Assembly: GCF_000327385.1 (NCBI RefSeq)
Contig: NW_008708401.1
Location: forward strand, 2,628,652-2,692,651
DNA from: Lottia gigantea
Lineage: Eukaryota; Mollusca; Gastropoda; Lottiidae
Reading direction: 5' to 3'
DNA length: 64,000 nt
Position 1 is the first letter of the stretch. Every line of letters starts with the position of its first letter. This document shows positions 26,701 to 39,900 of this stretch, piece by piece. The translations under genes were made by a program, and so were the position numbers. The notes under the pieces are model-generated. The model saw only the letters and a program-made list of their open reading frames with translations. It was not told the DNA's origin and did no database searches.

Positions 26701-27510
26701 TATTTCTCCAGAACAAATCCAGGAACATAATTACGAGCTGGATTGTCGTCTGCTAGGCTGGACAGTCGTATGCCATAGTGAACATCACTCAAAATCAAAC
26801 ACATTTTCGTTTCGTGGAGTATTAAGTGAAAAAAAAATGGCGCGAGTGTGTTATGAAAAGTGGTCCGAGTTATAATCAATTATTCAACTGGAGATGACTA
26901 ATATTTATAGAAGTCCATCTATGTAACAAGGGTTTTTTTCAAAACGTATTTAGTAAGGTATCGATTCAACAACCTATACAGCGACACATGGAACATCAAA
27001 TTCACATGATATCTTTGCGATTTCTTTTCAAAGAGCATTATATTAGACTGTGCACTGTTTAAACAGTTTTGAAAAATATTTGGCCTATAAATTCAATTCA
27101 TCGAAATTTACTGTTCAAAGAGCATTGAGTATTATATTTATTCTTAATGATCGGCCGTTTGTATTGGTCTAATGACCTAATCTCACAAGTATAATATACC
27201 TAGACAATAAACTACATTACATTGCTTATATTGATCTATTTACTGGTATCTAAGGTAAATGATAACGTCTATTAACCAGTCATTTTTAGTGTAATATATG
27301 TAATGGTAATAATATAGAATACTCATTGACCTGGTCTATTTCATTCATTCTTTGTCAATATTTATGAATTTATTTGTGGATACAAAATGTCGGATTTACA
27401 CGTGACGAGAAAGAAATGACAGGTAAATATTGTTGTGATCTGTTCCCTTTCTCACTCAAAGTTTAGATTAAAAATACCAATACCAGTCATATCCATCTTG
27501 GTCTTATCCT
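23731..27510. other. intergenic, no convincing gene
   Basis: The stretch is AT-rich, with short open frames at 24995 (+), 25021 (-), 26430 (+) and 26649 (-). None has a recognisable domain. The minus-strand frame ending at 26649 reads coding-like for about 45 residues but lacks supporting exons. AATAAA on the minus strand (TTTATT near 25975) could end a transcript there. Confidence 0.5.
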
Positions 27511-27568
27511 TTAAAGGGACAGGTGTACCATTATGAGGGGTTGATTTTAGTCTTGAATATATTCAACC
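27511..27568 (+). repeat. MITE-A 5' terminal fragment near the NWD1-like promoter
   Basis: TTAAAGGGACAGGTGTACCA, then TTATGAGGGGTTGATTTTAG and TCTTGAATAT, match the 5' end of the MITE-A family. Only the left end is present. It lies about 355 bases 5' of the NWD1-like start codon. Confidence 0.55.
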
Positions 27569-27923
27569 TAAAAAAGGTGCAGTTCCCCACGATCGCAGTA
27601 GGTTCAGATCGACTGTATACATATTCAAATTATTTACATTTCTTGGGAGGTACCTGGTATAGAATAAGCTACCACAATGTCAAATTTGCAAATGTTCATT
27701 ATCATTTACAAAATATGCCTTCCATTTTCACTATTTGATACCAGCCTTGTTGCAATGGTAGCGTAAGATATAAAAGCTATTTTGACCATATATATTTCTT
27801 AACATTGCCCTCATGGAATCAACTATACTCCATTTGATTCCATTATTTCATAAGTACGCCCTATTTTTCAGCAATAATATGCATTAAGTAGTCACGAGTT
27901 TTATAAAAGTGTAACGGATAAGA

Positions 27924-30900
27924 ATGGGATGTAGTAGCTCGATGCCGGTTTATACAGACCTGAAAAATGCTCCGGAATCGAGGGAGTTAGAGGAAAACAA
28001 GTAAGTTTGGTGATCTCTTATGTAAAATATTTTGCAGTGCTTACTGGGCGGACTGGGGGTCGTATCCAATGAAACAAATAGAGTATAGGTAGGCTGGGGA
28101 AAGGAAAACGCTTGGAGAAACACGTTGGGCATTGAGGGGCCTAAGGTAACCCATTGGTCTGAAAAATTATGAAAATGAAAATGATATGCTACCTACGTTT
28201 CACGATATGACAACGTTGCACTTTAATGATCTAGATATTTATCTTTCAAGTATTACTTTACAGTGTAGACGATGGAAAAGTAGGAGATGTTGGAGAGATC
28301 TTGAAAGGCAACCTAACTTTAGAATGTCCTTCAACAGCTAAAATAGTTCGAATATTCACCAGCAGTACATTTACAGGTATTTATTTCAGTGCGTAGGAGG
28401 CCACATCTGACTGACATAAAAAACACCAAAAATACAATTTCGATCTTACCTAATGGTGCTGTGTATATATTTTGTACTGATACTCGTTAATGCACCCCAT
28501 CACATACCAATAATATAATTGGCAATATGTCACCAACAGATATACTAGAATAACATTATTTGGAATCTCCTTGTTGGATTGACATTGACGAACCTAGTGG
28601 CAGAGTGACATCCGGTGTGTCAGTTCTAAACTAGCGACAGCAACCCCTGTAAGCAATATTATTTTAGTGGTGGAGATTGAAGCAATTAAGATCTTTGGAT
28701 ATTGCTATTAAAAATGAGATTGATATTATTTCAGACACTCTATATGAACGAAATTCATTGATAGAAAGAGTTTATCCCAGATTAAAAGAGTTCTGTCAGT
28801 CGAAGGGGTATGAATTTCAAGTTGTTGATATGAGATGGGGTGTACGGGATGAGGCTACAGACGATCATATGACGTCAGAGCTGTGTCTGAGGGAAGTGGA
28901 TTTATGTAAGAAAATATCGACAGGACCGTGTTTTGTGGTAAGTTTATCTCAAAGAAGTAGCAATAGGGTTTCCTATTGTCGTTGATTGAAGTCTGAGAAG
29001 CTGAAAGGCGCCAAGGGAAGTCCTAGATGGTGCCCGTTTTTTAAACTCAAATGGAGAAGGAATGTACTACGTACAAATCCATTTCCTTTCTTGCATGTTC
29101 GACTAAATGAATCGTTATTCAGTGTTATATAATGGTCCATCCAATCAGCAGGAATGTCTCTGCTTTTTAATTTAAGACTTTCCTGTCCCACAAATATGGC
29201 TACAGATATTTCCCAAGACAGATTGATGCTGAAGAATACGAAATACTCAAAGAAAACATGTCTGATGATTCTAAAGAACATTTAGATAGGTAGGTGGAAA
29301 GAGGCATTTATTTCAATATCAAAGTTACAATCATTGCAGAGAACAACGTAGGAAGCTAGATCTCATAAGAAAGACAAAAATCATCAAAAAATCTAGGGTA
29401 GCCTTTTTTTTAGATCAAGCTCGTGCAAGGCATCTGGGCCAATGGTACAGGTGTGGAGAGCCGTATGTCGCCAGCGACTCCGGTCATTCCATTTCCGCCA
29501 GAACAGCTAATGCCACTGCTACCGGGTAGGTCAACTCCACACATCTAATGTTACTTATTTTGTTCATTTTTATGTTAGTACGATGACGATATTACATCGG
29601 ATTTTAACATTTTATTCCAGATGGTTTTCAAAAGATGAAAACGCAGTACCTCCTACCTATGTGTTACAACCTATTAGCTCCCACATTCCATCTTTTCTGT
29701 CTAAAGAGGCAGAGGACAAGAAAAAAGCTAAGCAGCAATGGTTTGAAGAAAGTGAAAAGCTTCAAGATACCATATTAGACACAGCTAAAATCTGTCCTGA
29801 AATTGTCGACGTAGATAAGTACCAAATGTCTGGTAGGTTGGGTTGTAACTTACGATTGATGTTCAAAATTATCAAAGTCTAATAATCAAATTTGTCATAA
29901 AATTTTTATCATCTAACTATCTATCACCCTTTTCTTTAACACAGCATCTGATTGGTTCAATACTTTAGTGACCTAGAACATAATATGTTCTATGTCCTCA
30001 GATCATGGATGGCAAGAGAAGTATCTCTCGTATAGTGAAAATCTAGATCTCTTTCATATTTATCATTAAAGTAACTGAAGTAGAAATAAGAAGAGGTATA
30101 TTGAAGAGTAAACAAGATGGCGAAAGAAGTTTCTGGTTTCATCGAGTTATTGATGATATTGATAGTCAACCATCTAGCTATTTATTAAGTAGATATAAAG
30201 GTACATACAGATGTAAAATTTTGATTAAGTGGCATGCTGGCCAAGATAAGCAGGAACTGTGAATGGAAAAGCGAGGCTTTAAGTTTCCTGCACCGAGGTT
30301 CTGACGTATGAAAAACATCAAACATCAGGTTTTCCTAAAAAATATTCTTTATAATGTCAATAAGATTGTCAAATAGCCCTACATGGCTTATATCGAGCAT
30401 TTCGTTTTCATAATTAAGGACAATCACGATGGTATATTTTATAAATTAAAGTTATGAAAAAGAATGATAAAGAAGAACTTCGTGACATTTGTTCAGAGTA
30501 ATCCTCGGAACCTCTTCCCTCTATCCAACTGAAAGGCACCTATGGAATGTTCATCCAGATTAAGATTAGTTTTGCTGTATTATAGAATGTACAGGAGATC
30601 GGGAACATATAGTAGAAGCTAGAGACATGTTAGAACAACTACAGAAGATGAAATTAAAACCTGCTCTACCAGAAGATCATTATAAAACTTATAATATAAC
30701 CTGGTCTGAAAACGGTAAGTGAGATGGTGATGCTATTTATATGCCCTTCTCAGTAGTGTTTCTGTGAATAATTAACAAGCATCAACTTTATAAAAAAATT
30801 TACCGATTACAAACTGTCCACATGCCTTAAATCCTGCTCAATCTGTAATAGGTCGTCCCTAAAGATCTTTGTCATGTTAGTCCCCATCTGTGACTTACAC

Positions 30901-33900
30901 CATTGACAGATGAAACCCGCTTAAAAATCCAACCTATGTCTCCACCCGGGCCGAAGAGCAATACCAGAATATATAGTCAGATGTCAACGGCCAGATCTTC
31001 TCGTATTTGAGGCAATTTATTTTTCAGGAGTTGATCCAAACCATTCATCTAGTCATAAGAAGTATATTGATAAACTGTGTGAAGATTTTGAAAGAGATAT
31101 GAAAGACATGATTGTTAAAGCTATAGCCGAGAAAGAAAAATCATTAATACACAGCCCAACCTATCAAGAGGTTGTACAACATACTACTTTCTGTCAAGAA
31201 AAGTGCCAATCATTTTATGGTAGACAAGATCTACTGACGGTAAGAAATGGTGATTATTCTGCTTTAACCAGAAAATTATCATGAAATGTATTCATTTTTG
31301 CCCTCAATGATATAAGGTTATCTAAACCACTCTATGTTTAGAATGACACATGAGGCTTTATCCTATATTACCCCAACATTTATGCTCGCATTCATCGGTG
31401 GTATTTGATCCATTCAAATTGATTGTTCAAACACATCACATCATTCTGTGAATGTCTGTTGTTTTTTGACAGAAAATCAAGAGTTATATAGCAAGTGATA
31501 GTAACGCACCTTGTGTTGTATTTGGTAAATCTGGTTCAGGAAAAACATCAGTAGTAGCCAAGTCTGCTAGCAGTTGTCGATCCTGGTTTGGTAATAAAGT
31601 CATAACGATTATTCGGTAAGTATGATTTGTGAATTATGAGAAATAATTATGCAAACTCCATATGACTAGAACTTCTCTATAGTCATAGATTTGCAAGAAT
31701 TGAATTGAATTTATCAAAATTTTAAAAGCTTTCACCATGGGCAAGAATATGATTTTATATCAACTTTGCAATGAAATATGTTATGATAATCTTCAAAGGC
31801 AGTAGTTTTTAACATATGATTAGATTATGAAATACAGATCTACCAAATATCTTATGATACTATGTATTTAAACCTTCTGAAAGGACCTTTGCTCTGTAAT
31901 TAGGTTTTTAGGAACATCCCCCGAGAGTTCTGGTATTGGTTCGCTGTTACTCAGTCTCACAAAACAAATAAACCTGATCTATGGCAAAGAAGATGTGGGA
32001 AATAAAACGGTAAGTCTAAAAATCTTAATCGTTCTCTATGAGTATAGCTACCTTTTTGTAGTTTCAGCAAGATGGTTCCAGACACCAGCACATGATTACA
32101 CAGTATCGTCAAATTTAATATGAACATTAAATGTTTCAGACTTTACGGGATATATCCGACAGCTTCTTAGAATCTTTACAATTGGCTACAAAGCAAGAAC
32201 CATTGATCATATTCCTGGATTCCCTTGATCAGCTAGATCCTGCAGGTGGTGCTACACAGTTGTCATGGTTACCCAAGAGACTTCCATCTAATGTGAAACT
32301 GGTGCTCTCAACATTACCTGAAGCTCAGTATGAATATTTCCCCAAACTTCAGGTGAGATCCAATTATCTGAGATTTCTGAAATACATTCAAAAGCAGTAC
32401 ATTTTGACCAAGGACATGTAAGTGACCATCCTGACCGCTTCATACACCTACACTGGGAAACTCCTTCAACCATAAAATGTCAGAAAGACCAGTATTTACA
32501 CTTATAGAACATTGAGAAAGTAAAAATATTATGAATTTTTAATTCATCCACAGGCTATCTACTCAAAAATTCCGAAATCGTTTATAGAAGTGCCAAACCT
32601 ACCCGAAAAGGATGCTAAAGGCATATTAGAGAAATGGTTTTCAATCAAGAAACGAAAGTTACAACCTCAACAAATGAAAATCCTGTTAAATGCCTTCAAC
32701 CAATGTCCACTACCTCTTTTTCTGAAACTATCATTTGATGAAGCTTGTTTATGGAAATCTTATACCGAACCTGATCAGACTGTATTAGAGATCACAGTTC
32801 GAGGCATGGTCAATCATCTCTTCTCCAGGGTGGAATCACTCCATGGTTATCTTCTGGTATCCAGAGCTTTGGGATATATAACACTGAGTAAGTACAAGAA
32901 GCATCACCTTGTAAATGATTTTCGTACAAAATTGGGTTTGTACCTTAAATTGTATCATCCATTTTGTAACCTTAACCTCGATAGTTGTTTCTCAATTAAG
33001 TAATTCAACCCCCCTATTTGTAACCCCATTACCAGGAGGACGATTGTAACAGGTGTATATTTCTTGTTAAAAAGGTAAAAACGGTCTGACTGAAGCTGAA
33101 TTAGAAGATATTTTATCGTGTGATGATGATGTATTAAATGATGTATATGTATATTGGACTCCACCAATAAGACGTCTTCCGCCATTGTTGTTAGTCAGAA
33201 TGAGATCTGAACTAGAGCAGTATTTTGGTAAGTATTTTGAACTCGATTAAGGAGAAAACCAACAGTTATTCAAATGGGATTAGATCATGACAATGTCACC
33301 CACAGCAACATATTCTTTATTCCCGGATTGTTTCCTGCCTCATCACGATGTTAGCGAAGCAATTGATGCATCTAGTAGCAAATACCACTGTTTCAGTCAT
33401 ACCGTCTTACAGGATAACTTTCATCTGTTGGTGTGGCAAAATATACTTGAGCCGTTCAAGAGCTACTGAATATCGCTGTTTTAATATCGATGTCATCTTT
33501 CACTTTACTGTCCGCTATAAATTCTAATGAATTCTATATTTAGTAACAAGAGGGGCTGATGGTGCTAGAGTGACATATTGGTATCACAGAAAGTTTGTAG
33601 AAGCAGCCAAACTACGTTATGTTCCTGATTTAAAAACGAAAAGAATGATGGAAGGAATGTTAGCCGATTTCTTCTCAGGTGTTTGGTCAAATGGTAAGAA
33701 CTTTATGTCTTTGGAAAATCATCAGGGTAGGAATGATAGAAGTTGGCTTTCGATTTATGACGTTATAAATGTTTTAATCTGTGTGGAGTATTGATTATTA
33801 TTGGTTCATCTGAAAACACGAGTGTACCCGTAACAGTATTTATTCAATTAAACCTGGTGCACGTTAAAAGGTGACTTCTACGTCAACTTGTGCAGCAGAT

Positions 33901-36900
33901 TGTCTCATGCTTCCACAAAAATGCTAGAAGCTGAAAAGGCTACGTTGTATGGATTTGTTTCTATGCTCTTTGAAGGTAAATCAAAACCAGTTAAAGGTAA
34001 AAGTGATGGGTCAACAGCTGACAGACACGTGGCATCTCAACCATTGATGTTTGGTGAAACATTCAACAATAGAAAGATCAACAACCTAGCCTACCATCGA
34101 CTACATGCCAATCAACTTGAGTTACTCAAATCAGAATGTTTGTGTTCATATGACTTTATCTTAGCAGCACTAAAGTCTCGAGGATTAAGGTGGGTTAAGT
34201 CTTTTGAATCTCTCGGTTTTGCTTTCGTTCGATCTTGTCGTTTTCATCACATTGATGCACTTTCCAGATTTAGATTGGAATAGTACATTCATTCAGATGA
34301 GACAAAAACTTAGGATACAGGTTGTGCTCATCAATTCGATGATCAGCATCATTGCTTCGGTCGCATTCTTCGTGGAATGTTTGGCCGCTTTGTTGGTGTA
34401 TAGGGACCAGTTTCACAAACAGGGTGACTATGGGTGATTTATAAGTTTTTCATTCATCAGATATCTCTATTTCTTAAAATCATTGTATCTTATTCAAATT
34501 TTGTAAAACAGTACCCAGAGTATCTTCATCAATACCTGACTAATTGTCTATAGAAAATATTGATACTATTTTAAGACAGTTACTTGATACCTACCATGCT
34601 ACTCGCTGGGAATTTCCAGATGATGAAGACATCAAGAACGTTGAAGAAGTTCTACAATTATCACAGAATGCACTTCAGTATAATCCAAATGAACTTCCTT
34701 CACAGATCCTTGGACGATTACAACCCACAAAGGTAATTATGGTGCTGATGACTGTCTTCATCTGTAAACGTCTCCTTGCTAAGGTTTTGTGAAATAGGGA
34801 CAGAGAAACAGGTCATAGGGGTTGATATGGAAAAGTCGTTTAGATGGGACACTGGAATACTCTTTCCTACAAGCTGTGCGATTCTAAGTAGTATGTAGAC
34901 GAATTGTTTTCGCTTTCCCTGCAGATTCTGCTGATTAAGCACCTTGTGGTGTTGTAATCAATAATCAATGTATTCTTGAATTTGATTAATTGTGCTGTTT
35001 GATAGCAACCCTTATGAATATGCCACATCATTTTAGGGACTTTCCAAGCTGCTGGATGATTGTAAGAAGAGTTCCACCTATTATCTTCAACCCGACCATC
35101 TAATACTAACACAACCTGGTGGTAGTTTATTACATTGTTTAGCTCAACATTCGGGTGTACCTACTAGTGTAGACATATCAGACTCTAGTCAAATAGCCGT
35201 TACTTGTAAGTCTTGCTTTTAACTATATCATCAGTGTCGTTTCTATGAATTTTTAGGTGAGGGGTCAAGCAGGGACCACAGGCAATTCTTTCCCAAAGAT
35301 AACAAATTAAAAACTGGGGCCAAGTCGGGTCATTCTCAGTTCTGACTACTGACTCTCACCTGGTATCAACTGGTAAAAATAACAACGGAAAAAGAACTTT
35401 ATAAATGTTCTTAATATAGCTTTGATCTACTCGGGGGAAAACATATACTAAGATACAAATTAACTCTCGGCCATTAGATATACGAATGATTGTCCAAAAA
35501 TATTTCAAAACATATATCCTTTTTCAGGTTCTCGGGATAGATCTATCATATTATGGGATGTAAACAAGGGGAGACTACTCAAAGTATTTGATGATGTTGC
35601 TGACGACATGGATTATATAAAGTTGGGGATGAATCGTATTGTCGTGGTGAAATCTTCTCAGGGAATACTCGGCTTTAATACAAACACTGGAGTAGAAATA
35701 TATAGACTAGCCGCTGCTGCTTCGTTCTGTCTGTGTGGTAAAAATAACGAACTGCTGTGTGTAGTGGGGAATGGAGATTTATCAATTCACGATGTTTTAA
35801 CGGGAAAACTGGTCAAGAAATCCAAATGTCAGTCTGGAGAAATAGATGAGAAATCTATATGTGTCGGTTAGTAAACATTGTTTATTGTTGTTTCTATATT
35901 GAGTAGAATGAAAACAATGTGGCGGGGCTTCAGGAGTGACGGGCAGATATGTTTAACTTGTCATCTTCCAGACAACCAATCTGTCCTCCTACTCGGGTAC
36001 AAAAGATAAAGCGGCACCATCCATCACCCCCATTCCCATCGCATTTCTGGTCTGCCTAAAAAAAACACCTTCTACTGTTGTAATGTTAGCTGACGTTATT
36101 TAATGTGATCCCTTCCCCTTAATGTCGCTTAAGGATTAATTTAACTTCTGCTCAGTACTGCTAACAATTTAGACCTTTTTTATTTCTAGGTAGAGGTATT
36201 TATGTAGCTTGTACAGTGAACCAAAGAAAAAACATAGTGTTATTTGATGTGTATATACTGAATTTTATAAATGTGATAAAAGTATATTGTGAGGCGATGG
36301 TATTATCAATGGATTCCACCAAATTATATATAACCCACAAATTTAAACCAGTATTATCAGTATATGATATAGAAACAGGTGATATGGACAATATACAAGG
36401 TAAGGATGTATCTGAACATCAGATGTCACTATCTGACCAGTCATGTTAACTCGGGGAGACCTCGTGGCCTACAACGCTGTATTTAATGCTATTTTATATA
36501 CTTCTATTATACGGTGTCCCTTTAGCACCGGTAGTATATTCTCCATAAGTTAGATGTAGCTAATATTGTACCGTTCCTAAAAGAACATGAATATGTAATT
36601 AGTACCAATGTTATGTATATGTTTGGTATTCCATGTTCAGTTTAACCAGTATCGTTTCCAAAATGCAGTTGCAAATTTTGAAACAAGATTGAAAAGGCTT
36701 GCCGTTTTAAGTGTGTATTTGTCTATGATTTTTTTTTGACAATTCTACACACGAATGTTTACAGACCAAATGATTAAGCTGCATCTTTTTAATTCATTTA
36801 TATTTTTAGGTCAAGATAATATATTTGCTCAGGGAGAATTAAAACTTACAATAGATTGTCGTTATGTCTATTTTAACTATTATTCCTATGTATATGTATG

Positions 36901-39900
36901 GGATATTGAGAAGCGAACACAGAGAATATTGATTGAACATCCTACACCTGTGACAGATGTAGCTACTGCTGATGGTCGAGTTATAATAACTACAGGAGAA
37001 GATCGAGCTGTTAGAATATGGGATCTGAGTAAAACTAATGATAAACATTTAAGACAGTTTGGTAATGGTAATGAAGGAGCTAGAATAATGTATGTACCAT
37101 CACAACACCAGTTTCTAGTCAAAGCTGATAACCTGACAGTTATCATAACCCTTAACTGCTTTTATCCAGTATCTGCATTTAAAAGTCTTGCCTTCATAGA
37201 TCTTTCAAAGTCAGTTCAGTTAATAATGTTGTAAATGGCACCGTTGGTTTCACAAACGTTCTGAAACGATTTTTTAGTATCTTGTGACACTGTCCAAAGT
37301 TTTCAAATGTACATGGCCATAAATGGTTACACTATAAAATCCAAAACCTACTCTGACCTTGAATCATTATCAGAATTCACATCTCCTGCATAAGCACTTG
37401 TCTATCAAATGGAAAATTTATTCAGTTGTCACTGTGGATTTATTTCTTCCAGGTCACGAGAGATGTTTGTAAATCCACGATATGCAATATTTAAAATTAA
37501 GCGAGGATTTGATTGGTCATTACAATTGTATGATGTTTGTAAAAATAAAACTATTAAACGATCTACAGAATTTGTAAGTATTGCTCTCTAACTATTTCTA
37601 CATTCATAACCAATACTCTTCATCTGAACCATTTTCTTTTCAAGTTTAGGTGCATTATCTTAGCATATTTTGTTTTGGCGCTCCTATACACGTAATATTC
37701 CAAAAAACAGACATACCCCCTTAAAAATCCTTCACCTCCGCTATGTAATTTGTGGTCAATGCTTGTCCTGGACCTATTCACGATAGTCATGGTCAAAGAA
37801 GAAAAATCTTCGCGAATCGTTTTAAGTTCAAGGGAGGTAATATCTAAATATCTAAAGATCTAAAAGGCCTATTTTTCTCACCAGGTACCTAATTTTGAAG
37901 TATATGTTGATGAAACCCATGTATTGATATGTGGCTATACCAGAGTAAAGTTATTGAATTTATCAACTATGGAGTTTGAAGTTGCCTATGAAGGTGAAAT
38001 TTATACAACGTTAGGAAAAGCCATTATTGTTATAAACGATGCTAAAGGTAAGAATATTTTAAACTGTCTGGTTAAATCATTTTCAATGTTTTTGGTTATA
38101 TGATGCGAAAAGGCCAGAATCCTTTTGTCCGTAGTTGCACAAGCGTAGTGCGTATCCGTAAGCGTTACAAATCGCTCATTCTATTTTAAGTGAACTCCAT
38201 TCCGTATTGCGTTGACGCAAAAGTCTCCACGTACCACGGACTGACGGAGCGATTGTTTTTAGCTCATGGAAGCTGTGCGGATCTTAAAATAGCAAGAATG
38301 GCGTCAGGGTATTCCCAGAAAATTTCTCGACAGTCATTGGCTTGACGAACTCTTTGCCCTTGGTGAATTACGAACATGATAATTATGTTGTTGGTATGTT
38401 GCGTACGACAGATTGCGCACATTGTTACGGATGTATAATATATACACCTGCGCGTAGCGAATAAAAGACGCCTGAGCTTAAAATTGAATAAAGCTTTTTA
38501 GGATGCTTTGTAATTTCGATGATACTGTTATTTAGGAATTGGATAAATTTTTGAACATATTATTGATACCTTGATTCTTTTTCGCCTTTTTTATTTAAAA
38601 CAATATTTTCATGGTCTTAAAGAATTTACCACAATATCCCCAGAACAAACAACTATTAATATATACAATATTAAGACTGGTAAAATAGACAATGTGTTAT
38701 CTACTGGAGAAGAACACAAACTGGAATCATTTGTTGTAAGTAATCGTTCAATAACTCTTGAATAACCATTCACAGTTAAAGTAGCTCGATAGCTGTACCT
38801 ATATGTAATATATAATAAATGGCAGAGCTGCTAACAACGCTGAACCAAATAGAAATGCAAAAATGCATATAGATCATTTGTCTAACATGTTTCGTGTTCC
38901 TGAATTTTGTAGGTAAATAAAGAAGAAACGAAAGTCTTAACTCAGGGAAAAGATGGTGAACTCACCAAATTTTATGTGTTTGACTTAAAGACTCGATCAT
39001 TAGGGAAAACCTATACTTCGGAGTCAATGGGGCTGAATAACAGTGGTATAAGCGCCAAAGATTTCTTAATCACTCGAGATGGACTCAAATTTATGATTAA
39101 ATACAAAGATGAAGGGAGAATTCAGATTCTAATTTGCTGTACGGAAAACGGTGAGTTTTCGATTCTAGACCAAAACATCTGCCTCTAATCCAGCCTCTAA
39201 TAGATATTTTGACAGTAATTGCCTGGACCAGCTGACCAACTTTCACAACAGCAATCAGAGGCTGGAATAGAGGCAGATTTCTCGGTCCATGAGGATTTAC
39301 ATATGATCCCGTAAGTATGCCTATAGTGTATTCTGAACAACCTGACATCATTTATGAGTTCGGATTAATTTCCTTCTTAGAGGTTAAAAACATCTTTGAG
39401 ACATTTGACATTGTGCACGACAATTTAAACAATCCAACATCATTCTTTTCTAGGCACCATACTTCAGAGACTGGATATATGTAAAAGTGAAAATGATAAT
39501 ATGTTTGACGATGTCAAGTATTTGTTGTTAACCAAGTCTACCATCCTCGTGTATTATGAAGAAGCATTCCTGAAAGTCTTTGACTTGGAAACAGGTAGGG
39601 TTATATCAACATGAGGTACGACCTCTCTCTGCTTTTATCATTGTCTTTGTAAATTCCTTATACTTCGCTTCTGAATTAGTTCTGTTGTTCGATTGTTCCA
39701 GTTTTTGGTTTCATGTTAGACCGTGTCTCACTTTGTCAAATGGCAAAACATCTGACCCAGGTAGTGTGGCAGAATGTGACAAAAACTGGATTTTTAATGA
39801 CCACTTACAACTGGTGTTAAATGGGCACACGGTAGTAAACATGAGTGGACGAAATCTGCGACCATCAAGTTGATCAGGTTGCTAGTCGTCGATCAGTTTC

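Noticed and set aside
26649-26790. Minus-strand open frame ending DNPARNYVPGFVLEKYFRKQ with a few more residues, possibly a terminal exon
   Set aside because: It looks coding-like for about 45 residues, and a minus-strand AATAAA lies downstream, but no homologous family, no clear acceptor and no upstream exons could be found.
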